Positions 38,012-51,519 of a DNA stretch of 64,000 nt are shown in pieces. How positions within the stretch are numbered: position 1 is the first letter of the stretch; each line of letters opens with the position of its first letter. The stretch spans positions 88,298,145 through 88,362,144 of the forward strand of contig CM037778.1 in NCBI GenBank assembly GCA_021229015.1. Direction: 5' to 3'. Under the pieces are notes generated by a model, which did no database searches, was not told where the DNA came from, and saw only the letters and a program-made list of their open reading frames with translations. This DNA is from Solen grandis (lineage: Eukaryota > Mollusca > Bivalvia > Adapedonta > Solenidae). A program made the translations under genes and the position numbers.

Positions 38012-38055
<44 letters not shown>
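37610..38055. repeat. Cluster of microsatellites
   Basis: (TTA)n at about 37614-37650, (TA)n near 37916-37934, and an uninterrupted (CA)n of about 19 repeats at 38014-38052. Confidence 0.9.
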
Positions 38056-38056
<1 letters not shown>

Positions 38057-38059
38057 TCT

Positions 38060-39184
38060 GTACATAACACATAATTACTTTTGTCACATGCATAGCATGA
38101 CAGATACATTAGGATATCACTTTGTCATCCTTGTTACCAGCATCTGATTTGTTTGTCCAATCTCAACCTCCAGTAAACATAAACTTAACTTAATTAAACA
38201 TGGGATATAATGTAAATGGTAACTTTCTCAGATGAGTTTGATTTTCAGCAAATCTCATACCCCATCTTGATACTAATGTTGATATAGCACATGCAACTAT
38301 CCAACTTCTACCTGACCAGTTTTGATGAATTCTGAAATGTCATTTATAATTGATAGTAGGTAAAGCTAACATGGCAGTTTGAGAGGTCTTTTAGACTGAT
38401 AAGTTTTGTTGTGGCTATTGAAAATGAATCATGTAAATAAGTTTTATTGTATTATTGACTTCTTTTTTTTCCCTTATATTTCAATCAATATCTACATGTA
38501 GAAAATTAAGCAGGATTACATTTTGTATCATGAAATCAGTTTCTCAAATATGCTATTAATAATTAACAAATCTAAAAGTTTTCTACTGGTACATTAAAAA
38601 TATAGGAGTTACCTCCCTTCCACCAGTCATTCATTTTAAGACTCAATGGTAAGCGGTCCTGATCTCATGACTAATCATTATACATATATGCTATGTTGAA
38701 ATCAAAACCTTTTAACACTTCGACAGCTGTTCAGGATGTTTCAGCAGGTTACCACTGATTCGGCTGCTAAAAGGCAGCTGAGTCTTATATATTACTTTTC
38801 AAATGTCTTGTGTGTACTGCTGTCCTAACAACAACGTTTCTGCTTTTAGAGATCACTGTTGTAGACATTTTACAGCATATTGTCAAAAATAAAAAATACT
38901 CTAACTTAAAATGAAAACTTAAACAAAATTAATTTTCTGTTATCTTTAATTTTTATCAAATCATTGTATTTCTTTTTCTTTTAAGCGTACATTAAGTGTT
39001 GTAAACCCATGGATCTTTACCTAAATACTGGACCAGGCATCCCAATTAACTGATATTCATTTAATAATAAAAATTAAACTGAAACGTGTAGCACTTATAT
39101 ATTTGATCTTTCATACATCATTCAATTGTTATACAAGCTTTTGTTTATTAAAATCTATCATTTAATTCAAAATTAAGATTATGA
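38060..39184. other. Intergenic, AT-rich, no feature seen
   Basis: No ORF, repeat family or RNA gene recognised between the CA repeat and the LINE. Confidence 0.5.
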
Positions 39185-42100
39185 TACATGCGGAGACTCA
39201 ACCCATTACAACAGGGAAGATTAGATTTTTTTCTTATAACCAATAATATGATGACCTATTTAAGGAACTGTGATATTGATATAAGTTATAAATCAGACCA
39301 TTCAATTATATACATGGAAATGTGCTTTTCTTCAGTCAGTCATGGAAAAGGCTTGTGGAAATTCAATAATGCCTTACTACATGATATCAACTATATAAAG
39401 TGCATTAACAAGAAAATTAATGAAATTATACAGCAATATTGTGTACCTGTTTATAATTTTGATAATATTGAACAAATTGATAAAGAGCACATAGAATTTG
39501 TGATAAATGATCAACTATTTTTAGAAACATTATTAATGGAAATCCGTGGAAAAACAATATCTTATTCAAGCTATAAAGCAAAAGAACGAAACAATAAAGA
39601 AAAAGAATTAATTGAAAAAATATTGAAATTAGAAGCAAATTTAACAGCTGAAAATGAAAACAAACTTTTATGTTTACAAAATTTTAATTAAAAAAAAAAA
39701 TAGAGGTTCACTTATAAGATCAAGAGCACGGTGGATTGAACATGGAGAGAAAGTCACTAGTTATTTCTGTAATCTTGAAAAAATATATAATGAAAATAGA
39801 ACATTAACATTTATTGAAAAAGAGGATGGTACAATTATATCTGATAGTAAAAACATTCTGCAAGAAGCTCAATTCTTTTATGAACATTTATATAGTCAGT
39901 CAAACACAAAAGACTCTAATATACAAAAAGAAATGGAAGGATTAGATGCTAGGAAACTAGATAGTGATGAGGCTGAGATGCTAGAGGGTTTTTTAACATA
40001 TAAAGAGGTATCTGATACACTAAAAAGTATGAAAAATGACAAAAGTCCTGGACCTGATGGTTTCAGTTCAAATTTTTTTAAGGTTTTCTGGAAGAAACTT
40101 GGATATTTTGTAGTTAGAGCTTTAAATGATGCTTTTAAATCAAACTCTTTCTCGAGAAATATTAAGATGGGTATCATTACATGCATACCTAAGGATAACA
40201 AGCCAAAGCATTTTTTAAAAAACTTAAGGCCAATAACTCTTTTGAATGTATTATATAAAATTGCATCGGGCACAATCGCTAATAGGTTTAAAAAAGTATT
40301 AAGTTCACTTATATCTACAGATCAAACGGGCTTTATTAAAGGTCGATTCATAGGTGACAACACACGACTGCTGTATGATGTAATGAAATATACTGAAGAT
40401 AATAATATACCAGGATTAGTAATGTTGATTGATTTTGAAAAAGCCTTTGATTCAGTTTCTTTTAAATTCATTGAACAAACCCTAACATTCTTTAATTTTG
40501 GCGATTCTTTTCGGAAATGGATTAGGATGTTTTTATATAATACTGAAACAAGTGTTCAAATAAATGGTTTTTGTCTGAATTCTTTAAAGTAAATAGAGGA
40601 TGCAGGCAAGGAGATCCTATCTCATCATATATCTTTATTCTTTGTGCTGAAATTTTAGCCATTAAGATAAGAAATAGTAAAAATATTAAAGGAATAAAGA
40701 TTGATGGAAATGAATATAAACTTTCACAATTTGCAGACGACACATATTTGTTATTAGATGGTACAGAAAATACTTTAAATTCAGCTTTAGACTTACTTAA
40801 TGAATTTTTTCTGTTGTCTGGATTACGAGCAAATTACGATAAAACAAAAGTAGTTTGGATTGGTTCATTAAAATATAGTGCACATTCAATAAAAACAAGA
40901 TGGAAATTAAATTGGGGAGATACACAATTCAAATTATTAGGATTGCTATTTGATGTTGATTTGTCTAAGATGGAAACTTTAAACTTTAATTCTAAATTGT
41001 TGAGAATTAAAACATACATTAGTAATTGGAAAAAAAGAAAGTTGACCCCAATAGGAAAAATTACTGTTATCAAGGCTCTTTTGCTTCCACTGTTGACACA
41101 TTTGTTTATTAGTTTACCTACACCAAGCACAGACTTCTTTAAGACATTAAATAATATATTATATGATTTCATATGGGATGGAAAAAGTAGAATAAAAAAA
41201 CTGATTCTTACAAAAAAGTATGAAAATGGTGGTTTAAACATGATTGATATTTACAGTTATGAACGTAGTCTCAAAATAAAATGGTTGAGAAAATATTGTA
41301 GTGACAGTCCTAGTAAATGTTATATATTGTTAAGATCTTTGTTTGATATAGACAAACTGTTTAACTTGGGGAAGTTATATTGTGTAAACATTATAGACAA
41401 AATTTCAAATAAATTTTGGATTGATGTTGTCACATCATATATGTACTATATGGACAAAGTGTGTATTGATGATATATACAAATTTTTACATATGCCATTA
41501 TTCTATAATGATTGTTTATTTAATATTAAGAATCATGTCTTTTTACCCAAACTCTATAATCGAGGATTCAGATTCGTTAAAGATTTAATTGATATAAATG
41601 GAAACTTTGTTGATATTGAATACTTAAATAATATTACAGAAACAAAAATAAATTACATGAACTTTTATAGTTTAAAATCTGCTATATTCAACTATGCCAA
41701 GAAAAAGAAAATACAACTTAATAATTTTCCTGTTATTCTGTTTCAGAATCCCCAAAACAATGTGTACATAAATCCTATTATTACTTGTACTGATATGAAC
41801 AAGTATGTTTACAATGAATTGTCAAAAAATACAGAAATTCCTACCAGTAAAATTAAATGGATTGAAAAGTTACATAAATTAGATATAAACTGGGAAGCTA
41901 TTTACACTTACACCTTTAAATGTACCAAAGATACTTACTTACAGTGGTTGCAAACAAGAATAATTCATAGAATACTAGGTACAAATTCCCTTCTTATAAA
42001 ATGAAAATAAAAAGAGATAATGTATGTACTTTTTGTAAAAGTGAGGAAGAGACAATTATCCATCTTTTTTGGGAATGTGAAAAAATAAAACCAATAATAG

Positions 42101-42500
42101 AATATTTGATTGATAAAATAAAAGATTTTGAACCATCAATAAACATTGACAGTTCTTTTGTGATATTAGGATCTGGAGAAACAGACAACAAATATGATTT
42201 AGTGTTTTTACTCATGAAAAAATTTATTTACTTAAGTAAGATGAAAAATGTGATACCAACCATTTATAGCTTTAAACAAGTCTTAAAATTAGAAATAGAG
42301 ATTTTTAAAAGTTCTAAGTACACCGAAGATGCAAGTCTAGGATGGACAATTGTAAGCTCAGTTTTATGTAATCATGTTTAATTGATATAAGTGATTTTAT
42401 ATAACACAGATAAAAAAAATGATAAATGGATTGTCATATAATGTATGGAATATATATCAAAAAGACTTTTTATAAGTTATGCATGGGAATGAATGTTGGA
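39185..42500 (+). mobile_element. 5'-truncated LINE (L1/Tx1-like non-LTR retrotransposon)
   Basis: The sequence starts inside the C-terminal part of an apurinic-like endonuclease (RRLNPLQQGRLDFFLI and then KSDHS), so the promoter and most of the endonuclease are missing, as is usual for truncated target-primed insertions. The coding part ends at 42381. An AT-rich 3' UTR follows; its end is only approximate and no clear poly(A) or target duplication was found. Confidence 0.85.
39188..42381 (+). pseudogene. LINE ORF2: endonuclease C-terminus, reverse transcriptase, Cys-His tail
   Basis: Four open blocks in different frames (39188-39691, about 39690-40590, 40590-42004, 42005-42381) together form one degraded polyprotein. 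In order: the endonuclease end (RLDFFLI, SDHS); the linker RARWIEHGEKVTSYF; the reverse transcriptase with SPGPDGF, LRPITLLN, GFIKGRFIGDNTRLL, motif A LIDFEKAFDSV, RGCRQGDPISSYIF and the catalytic FADD box; and the tail CTFCKSEEETIIHLFWECEK, a CCHC-like motif found at the end of L1/Tx1-type ORF2 proteins. The breaks fall near an A10 run at 39689-39698, near 40585-40592 and near 42000. Catalytic motifs are intact, so it is either a young copy with few lesions or the breaks are homopolymer errors in the assembly. Confidence 0.92.
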
Positions 42501-42850
42501 GGAAGAAAGAATAAGAAGGTTTGTCAAATTTATTTTTAAATGATGCATTTTTATAAAATCGTGTGTCATAAATCATTACAGTTTATGATAATCACATGTA
42601 ATTAATTAAACACACATATTTAATAAGTTTTGATAACCCCCATCAGCTTTTTCCTGTGATTAAAGTCTGTGACATAAATTTAACTAGTTTTTGTTACATT
42701 TGTTTTGGTAGCATTTTACGCTTGACTCAAAGCCAAGCTTGTTTTTTTTTATTCATTTTGTTTAATTCGCATAAAGTTTTAGCAGATTGATAATGAAAAC
42801 CCAAATTTAAGAGTCATGTATTAAAATATGATCAAAATTATCAATAACAA

Positions 42851-44115
42851 ATGTTGAGGTTCTCATACATGCCATATTTTCAGTATGTCTCCCAGGGAGG
42901 TTTTGAAATTTTCACAGGGAGATTTGGGGTCCAGCCAGGGAGATTTTACGACATATATCAAAGAGACGTTATTAATGAAAAAAAAAATAAAGAAAAATAC
43001 ACATTTGATTACCCTTCATTAACAGTTTTTATTATATACTGTGTATTGCATTAATGAAAATACCTTTAAAAATTATATCTAAAAAAATCTAAAAATTTAT
43101 TAATAGATATCTTATTCAAATAGAAACTTAACTTTCCACAAGCACCGTTTCACATTAAATGCAACACTACCTTGTAACAGATCAGAGATCATGCCATTTA
43201 CATCAAACACATTTAAATTGATACAGTATCTTTGATTTATGGAATGATTTCTGATCATATGGTTTTAATTAATGGGGATGAATAAAGATAAAGAGTCAGA
43301 TCATATTTAAAAATATTTTCACCAACTGTCTGTGTTTTCTTTTTTCTAAATTAAATTGCTTTTAGCCAAAATATTATTTGGCTGAAAATATTTATCGTGT
43401 ACGGTATGGTGATACGAAGTGGTTATCCAACTCTTACGATCAGCACATCTCATTATAGTAAATTATTCAGCAGACGATATCCGTTGTTAATCAAATCAGC
43501 GTCGGTTTGAAAATTGCACTTCATTTGCAATTTACCGCTAGCTGAGGTGTACTTTATATGATGTGCCCATATGACGAGTTTTGTTAAGATTTAAATGATT
43601 GGTAAACAGCTGATCTAATTATCATTTATTGTTTACACTTCCAGTAAGTAAGGATTAGCTATTCTCCGGGACCTTTTTCTCCCTGGTAAGATATACTAAA
43701 GCAATCATTTACGTCTTTATTACGATGCACCAAATGCATTTTAACCTTACTCATTCTAGCTTTAGTATTGCCTTGATAGCTGCTAATGACCCGACGATAA
43801 TTGTTTCAAATGATAGACTGGCGAATCTGCTACCTGTCTGAATCGCGCAATTTGATTGGATAAGGACAATCACACATTGCCTGTGGATGTGTACAGCACA
43901 CTGGTCAGAATTAACACATGTTCTTACGTAAGCTTCCTGATGCTGTATTATAGTTTGGTAATAGAATGGATTATACTGAGTTCAAAGGGAAACCGGTTTG
44001 ATTTAAGTCAGACCGGGAGATTTTCACCTCCCGGCGGGAGATCGGGAGACAAGTCGAAATCCCGGGAGATTTAATCTCCCGCCGGGAGATATGGCATGTA
44101 TGAGGTTCTACAACA
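42851..44115. mobile_element. Non-autonomous TIR element, ~1.27 kb
   Basis: The left end atgttgaggttctcatacat then gccatat and the right end, reading on the other strand as atgttgtagaacctcataca then tgccatat, form imperfect terminal inverted repeats of about 28-30 bp. Just inside both ends are clusters of ctcccgggaga-like motifs (left near 42887-42950, right near 44010-44090). No transposase ORF is visible and the superfamily is not assigned. Confidence 0.65.
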
Positions 44116-44712
44116 TCACAGATTTTATATGCAAATTTGGCAAAAATTTCAATATGAAAGCATCTTTGTTACATTTAAAGTTTATTCTATTGCATCTTTT
44201 TTACATTGATTGAAGATCAAATTCTGCGGGGACCTGAGACTTACCTGACATTACACCGTCATTTCGTTTCATCGTGACTAGACTGTATAATGATTGCTTT
44301 AACTTTTTAAAAATGTTTTCTGGCCTTAAATCTACCTGTTCCTATGCATTTCAGTGTAGTTTTATTTGAATTAGATACCAATTAAGTATGTGAAAACTGG
44401 AAATTAATTTGGACCAACTGAAAATCTAGTGATGGAATGAATACCTTAAAAACAGCTATGGCTGTGTTAATCATCTGAAAACAACTAATTTAATTTGTGA
44501 ATTTTGTTCCAAGTATTAAAGTGAATGAGAAGTACAGGTCATACATTTGTTTTGTTTTTTATTTTCTCCCTTTACCCATAACTAGTCTGATTTCAGTTGG
44601 ATCTTGATGCAGTTGTTTGATCTGGGACTTGTCTGCTGTTTGCCATTATGTGAAAAAAAATGTGATACAACGGAATAACTCTTGTGTTTCCTATATATAT
44701 ATAGCCCTCACT

Positions 44713-44983
44713 TCACTTTTTGAAGGGCCGCCGTGGCCGAGCGGTTACAGTCGTGGACTACAAATTTCTCAGCCCCTCACCGCTGTGGGTTCGAATCCCG
44801 GTAGGGACTTCGGATTTTTCATGTGAGGAAGCCTTCCAGCTGGCTTGCGGTAGGTCGGTGGTTCTACCCGGGTACCTCTGTGTACAGGGGGTATTCCTCC
44901 ACTTGTAATTAGCTGGACGTCGCTTTATGATTGAAATACTATCGCAGCGACGGTAAACCCCAATACAACAATCACTTTTTGAA
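44713..44983 (+). mobile_element. Young tRNA-derived SINE with perfect 12-bp target duplication
   Basis: The body runs from 44725 to 44971. The head has an A-box (GTGGCCGAGCGGTTA, like Leu/Ser tRNA) and a B-box (GGTTCGAATCCCG). The tRNA-unrelated body includes 'ggaagccttccagctggctt' and 'ggtcggtggttctacccggg', and the end is 'cgacggtaaaccccaa'. Identical 12-mers TCACTTTTTGAA flank it at 44713-44724 and 44972-44983. The intact duplication shows a recent LINE-mediated insertion. Confidence 0.92.
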
Positions 44984-44989
44984 AGTTTA

Positions 44990-46475
44990 TTAAAATGGGT
45001 GTCATGCTGTAGATCAGTGGCATGATACCACCCTTGTTTGCCTGTATCACTTAGGTATAACATGCTTCACTTCTCGCCAATATGTCCCGGGTTAAATTCC
45101 TGCCCAATATTCAATTGCCCTTAAAAGTCCATTACGTTAGCGATTGTATTCGTTGTATCATAGCGTTTAGTGTGTAAGCTGGGAACCAAATCCTAACAGT
45201 TGTGAGTGTTATGGTTAACTGAACGCAACCCTGGTCTCAAACATGAGAGGGTACAGTGATTGCCCATCCAGACATGATGGTTCTCTCCCACCCTGATATC
45301 GCTGCTAAATTTCATAACTTAGATAAATTGCTACCAGTGATTGAACCTACATCCTCCTTGTACCAAGGGCAGATATACTAGATGGTTCCTAATGATCTTG
45401 GACCTTGGTTCTGTGATACCTACAGACACACTTCATCAAGATGTGTCATCATTAACTTCCCGGTAATTGAATGAAAACAAGTCTATTCATAAAATGTATT
45501 TACATAAATCGGATATTTAATAAAACTAGAGATTCTATTGGTATGCTTGAAAAAGTGTTTTCTATAAGCTATCCTGGAAATATATTTTTAAGCTTTGATT
45601 ATTTGTTGCTGTTGATATGTTGTTTTGCATTTAAAATATGAAAGCCTGTTTCAAACGGACTCTCAGATTAAAGTCAGGTTAACTTGCAAAAAATTTTGAG
45701 AGACAATATTTCCCCCATGTCCTTCCTGAAAAAGAAATATTACCAGTATGTAAAAAAAATCTGGTTAAGATTATAATGTAAATTTTTGATACTGAAATAT
45801 CTGCTGTTTTTGTGTGTTTGTTAGATCAAATTTTCACCAATACATTTACAGTTTGTCCTACTTAATCATCCGATGAAATGCTTGTATTTCGTTCAAAATT
45901 TCAAAAATATTTTGCATAAAGTAAACCATGAGGTTTTGATATAGAGAAAAAATAATTTTATTGTGTCTATGTGATCCAAAAAAAATATGAACAGAGTTAG
46001 TTGTGGCGGTGACTGCTTTACATCATGTTTTGTTAGCTTAAAATATTACTGAACCGTACTTAAAATATCACGTGAAACTTCCAATCAAACGAGAAGCGGT
46101 TCCAAAAATGCAAAGTCAAAGGCAAAGCTGTATGGGGTATGTGACAAACTGTAAATATGTTATTGTTTTTATTTAAAATTTTATGAATTTTGTAAAATTT
46201 GAAATATAAATGATAATTGATACATACATGTGTTTTAATTTTCTTTAAAATAATTTTTTAATCAAATAAAAAGAAAGAATAAATTTGCGCTATCAATTAA
46301 AGATGATGTATATCCTGGCCACACTGCCTTGACTCCACAATATGATGAGTCATGTATTGACTTTGTTTATCAAGCTAAGATGGTACGTGGCATTATACAT
46401 TATCATTATCATCTAGCCCACTCACTTTGTGAAACTGGGGTATAAAACCCAACCAGTCGCTATCCTGCAAAGTAC
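44990..46475. other. Non-coding region, no clear feature
   Basis: AT-rich, with faint SINE-like fragments (for example 'ggcatgataccacccttg' at about 45020). No gene or RNA recognised. Confidence 0.45.
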
Positions 46476-46483
46476 TTCCAAAC

Positions 46484-46649
46484 CACAGGTGTTCGGCACA
46501 AGCACACGTCCAGCCCTAAGCCCAATATGAAAAAATGCTAACTGATGTTCAATACCATAGGAGTAAGGGGTGGTATATATTGAACATCATTTGACTTTTT
46601 TTCATATGGGGCTTAGGGCTGGACGTGTGCTTTGCGTCAAACACCTGTG
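46484..46649. mobile_element. hAT-like palindromic MITE, 166 bp
   Basis: Two arms of about 75 bp are near-perfect inverses of each other: CACAGGTGTT, then cacacgtccagccctaagcc, then atatgaaaaaa and gatgttcaata. The flanking 8-mer TTCCAAAC is identical on both sides (46476-46483 and 46650-46657), matching the 8-bp duplication of hAT transposons. Confidence 0.9.
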
Positions 46650-46659
46650 TTCCAAACCA

Positions 46660-47495
46660 ACACTTGAAATACTAGTGTTTTATTACAATTATCACACAAG
46701 AAAACTGTAAATAAAAACTCAACACATTCCTTCCCAGAAACTGGCAAACATTTTTATGAAAGATAAATATGCATGAAATTCTGTTTATTTCTGCTCCTAA
46801 ATAATTCAAAAAGAATGATCTATATTTTCGCATTGTCTATTTCAGCCACAAACAAATGTGTTAACACTAATGTCCACTATATTAAAATTTTAAAAAAAAA
46901 ACAAAAACATGGATCTTGTTAGTAATTTAAGTAACTATGTCTAGGTCAAAATCAAACAGGTCTGATTGAATAGTTTGTTACAGATATCTGTCAGCTAAGA
47001 AGGTACAAATGATAGACCTACTCCGACTGGCGTTTGTTTTCTTCAAACTGATTAAATATAAACAAAGATCTGATGATAATCAGTCTGGTGAGAGAGGGGA
47101 CTGTACACTGTACAATCACTGAACTTTGCTCAGCAGGAACTTGTGTGTGGTGTCTACAAGAAAATAGTGCTTCGGCTGAATACACATTTAGAGTTTGCCG
47201 GCTATTTCCACCCAATCAGTGAGTCTGAAATTTTAAATTCCTGGTCAATTTAATTTGTTAAGAGTTGGAGATTTTAGCTGCTATGAGTATACGGTAAACT
47301 GCGCATGTCATTATTTTAAATATACATCGCTCTATCCACATGATTTTCCTTAATGGCTGTATCCCTACACAAGTTCTAAAATTAACGTAACGAGAAGCTT
47401 CGGAAATATTTTTATAAAGTGATGATTGCCAGCTCAATCCAAACAGACACTTAAGGGAAGACTTAGATGCTGAAATAATTATTAAGATACAAGGA
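46660..47495. other. Non-coding region, no feature seen
   Basis: AT-rich sequence without recognised ORF, repeat family or RNA. Confidence 0.45.
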
Positions 47496-47499
47496 TTGT

Positions 47500-47690
47500 T
47501 TTTTGTTCATTGGGTTTAACATCCCACTGACAGTATTTCAGAAGCTGTCTATTTGAGACAATTATAGTGCTACCAAACTGTAGTATCACACCGTGGACAT
47601 GTTGCACGATACCACACCCAGTCCTGGCACTCCCCTTATATGCTGAAAACCAAGCAAGTGAGCTATACCAGTACCAATTTTTTGACTGGT
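47500..47690 (-). mobile_element. SINE fragment, relative of the 3840 family
   Basis: Read on the minus strand, 'ttggtactggtatagctcac', 'atataaggggagtgccagg', 'ctgggtgtggtatcgtgcaa' and 'tgggatgttaaacccaatga' match the SINE at 3840-4118, including the tail. Confidence 0.7.
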
Positions 47691-50600
47691 AATTACATAG
47701 ATTTAAATTTATATTACAATCATGAATTAACTTGTAGAACTTGTTTGTTTTGTTGTCTTTGGTATTTCCGGGGTATTCCTAGCCTTGATATTTTTTGCTG
47801 ACAGCGGCTTTACTAAATGATCCCCTTAAGTTAATGTTTATTAAGAGAGAGTTTAGAATTTAAGCTGTCACTTGATACGCTCATATGGGCTTCCTTTCTT
47901 AATAAACACCATTATATAAGGGCCTTGAAATCATATGGGCCTATTAAATATATCCAATTAACAGAGCAATTATATCCCACTGAAAAATTATGAAGTGACT
48001 GATACATCTGAATGCAATATCAAAACTTAACTATTATTTTTAGTAATTCAAGGCAGTTGAAGGATCATCGTGGAGAAGTAAGACATTGTCAGCTCTGGGT
48101 GGCTTTGTGTTATATTCAAAAGTGCAGGTTTCATTCCTTGGTCTCCTGGGAGTCGAACCCAGAACTCTCGATTTCAAAACAAAGAGTTATCCACAAAACC
48201 AATTAAGATAAGAACCTGTCATTTAGTGTAAAAAAAGAAGTCGATGTTGAAGGTACTGACCTAAAATGTTTGAGACATTGGTACTTGTGTGTGGGGCAAT
48301 ATTAACGGTCAAAGTTCTAAGTAAGACTTGTTGCATCAACTTTTGATCCTAAACGTGATTTTATACAAATGTGCATGTATTGCTGTATATGAAGTGGATA
48401 TTCCAGTGTTTTCAGGTGTGTTCAAAATAAAACATTTTTCTATGAAAACAAATTTATTTATAAACAAGATATGCTAACAAAACAAAACATTGCTGACGTA
48501 ATTCAAATATAAGATGGGTATTGAGTAGAGTTTGGTATCCAGATGTCAGGGTTGGGTACCTGGTCCTTTGCTTAGAAGCATGTCATGATTAGCAGAAGTA
48601 TCCATGATAGAAAAAAAGTCAAACGATATCATAGGACTTAAAATTGAAATGATATGGCACCTAGAGTGATTACAATGAAAGCATTGTTTGCACACACAGG
48701 AAAAGCCAAATAAGACCATTAAAAGATGCGGCTCTCGTGTAATTAATCAGGTAAAATCATAAATTTCATTTAGGCCAAGACAGCTGTAAAGGTGTAAAAA
48801 ATATTAATCCACAGTTGAAAATGTGGAAACAGTCAAATGGGTTCAACATATTAATGGTTAAATATACTCAAACTAGTATGTACGTACAACAGAAAAACTT
48901 TGGCACATTGAAAAATTGTATGCATAAAAGTTGGACTTAGAAATGGGCTTTTCTAATGAATATATTGAGGAAAATGTTGTGACTTTCATTTTACTTCAAC
49001 ACGGTAAGAAATATGACTTTATCCCATAGAATGCAACAGTAGACCCAGAACACACTGAAATCATTTAATTAGGATAGTGACTCTCCTATCCACAATGCAT
49101 AATGGAATGTTGTATTTCTGAGCACTGTAATTGTAAGTATCAAAAAGAAAATTGAGTTACCTCCCTTTAATCATAATATCCAACTTTCATCGCATGAGGT
49201 GAAAGGTTAACACAAGAAGCAACAGATAAATATGTATTATTCAGCTGCCAGCTGCCACAATCAAAATATGTGATACAACAAAGACAATAAAGTTACAAAA
49301 TCTTTTTTTATGACAAAATCATGAAATAATAGAAGATCATTAAGAGGATGATCCTTAAATAGAAACTTTGAAAACTGTAAAGTGACGAATTGCATCAAAC
49401 TATAGTTTTAATAAAATTTATAGGGAGAAGATTACTAAAAAATTTTTTTTAATTTTAACAAAATATGTTGAAATAAATTTAAAAACATGATTTTATTTTC
49501 CAAATCTCTGACCAAGAATCATTTTCATTTCCTACATACCAGATCAAAATTGTATTGAATATCAAAATGTTTTGTAGTTTTTCATAAAACAAGATTTAAC
49601 AAACCAGGTAGACATCAGAAAACTGTAATTGTGTGTTGTCTAATTCTAATCTATTTTTCTACTGATCAAAATAATAAGCAGATGATAAGCATAAAAATGT
49701 TTTCAAAATGGACAATAAATGCAGTCATGAATTATTATATCTTGGGGCTTGATCTGAAATGCAGGTATGAGAGTAACAAACATTTAATTTGAGTTACCTC
49801 CCATTAATCACTATCTAAATATACCGGTGTATCAAACATCATATCTACTTGGTTATGAGCAAAATTTCTTTACTCAAATGTTATATTTGAAATTCACGAA
49901 GCATTGTGGAAAAAGAAAGTGATGCATTTTAATTTTGTCTTCAAACTTAACCTGACCAATCTGATTAAACTTCTTTTTACAAATTAATTTGTCCAGAAAA
50001 TCAATCTTTTGATTCAAAACTGCTGCCAAAGTGTTGACATGACAAATATAACTGATATAAACAACTGAATAAAATTTTGTAAAAACAAAATATCAGAATA
50101 AAAATGATAATTTATACCAGTTGGCCACATGCTTATAAACTGACCCCCCCCTCCCCACCCCTCAGTACAGATGTTCATGTCCATACTATATACATGTTAA
50201 CTGTGTTACACCAGTGCTCCAATACAATTGTAAATGATAAAATTAATTTTACTACTGTACGTAAACATATCAATATAAGTTTTCTGACTTTAGAGTTTAG
50301 AGTTTCTGAGTTAACATGACTTTAACTTAGTTTCTATTTTCTAAACAATATCATCAAATATCCCACATACAACATAATTATAAGTGACACAGAAAATTCT
50401 TAACTGTCATGTCCAGAAAGACATTTTAACATGAATTAACATGTACACAAGAAAAGCAATCATATATAAAACAATCACACATGAGCTTTGGTGTGTTTGT
50501 ATCATTCGTAGATTGTGACATTAGGTCACTGATTTAGCGAAAATAGAGGAGTGATTTTATCAATATGATGTTCTTAAGTTGATGATTATATAATTCTGCA
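47691..50600. other. Non-coding region, mostly unique AT-rich sequence
   Basis: No convincing exon. A B-box-like motif reading on the minus strand as GGGTTCGACTCCC near 48145 suggests an old tRNA-derived fragment (about 48120-48200). Otherwise no feature is visible. Confidence 0.4.
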
Positions 50601-51519
50601 CATGTTGTTCTCTCCAGATTTCCTCCAGGACAAGGACGAAGATCCGAGATCGTCTCTGGATTGCTTGGACGGTGCAGGTGTAGAAAAGAGGGAGATAATG
50701 TGTCGTTGATTCATTATCATTCCGAATATTTAAGTTTGTATCCTATGAATGAAACATGAATTAGGCATATTTTGCAATAATATATCAAACAGACATGGAA
50801 AAACTGCAAAGTAAAAAAACAAAAGAATTGACATGTTTTAAATGTATACTTTTTAATTAAATATATATCTGCAGGCAGGGCAATGCACCCAAGCTGGTGC
50901 AGGGATCCAGACATTAATCTACTGAGTCTAAGATTCAGGCTCAAAAATGCCAATATTCAAGGTAATGTTTCAATAACCATTAAATATTTCTGTGGCTGCC
51001 ACTTTATTTCTAGCCTTATTAGAGAAATACCTTCGAGACAATTTAAATATTGCGTTATTGTTAATTCATATAAAACAGTATAGGACATTTTTTTGGAATC
51101 ATATGTCTAAAATTTATACTCTTGAAATTCACTGATATATTCAATGAACTCCTCATGTTATTTAACCAACAAAACTGAGGCACAATACTCCTTACCATGA
51201 TCCGGATATGTTGAACATTTCTTGAGGAACATAGATTTGTTGTATTTCAAACTGAAAAATTAAACAAATAAATAAATTTCTGGAGTTAGACATTTGTTTG
51301 AGACTATACATAATGTGACAGTTTATTAAAAATCTTGTCTTCTGAAATTTGAATTCTGGACTACATATATCAGAGTTTAATTATGTGTCCTGGATTTGTT
51401 TCTGTTCAAAGTTCCATCAACAATATTTCAGTCATTTGTGGACTTTGTTTACATGAGTCTGATGTATTGCTTCACTGGCTGATCACATAGACAAACTAGA
51501 GATTTGTTTACGTAGAGCT

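Noticed and set aside
39426..41241. Minus-strand ORFs of 70-135 codons across the LINE
   Set aside because: Antisense shadows of the reverse transcriptase reading frames.
44725..44810. tRNA gene candidate with good A and B boxes
   Set aside because: It is the head of a SINE: a tRNA-unrelated body follows and a target duplication flanks the whole unit.
50610..50700. Minus-strand exon-like end with SSSLSWRKSGENNMCRII and a CaaX-like C-terminus
   Set aside because: A pyrimidine tract and AG precede it, but I found no matching upstream exon, so it stays an isolated possibility.
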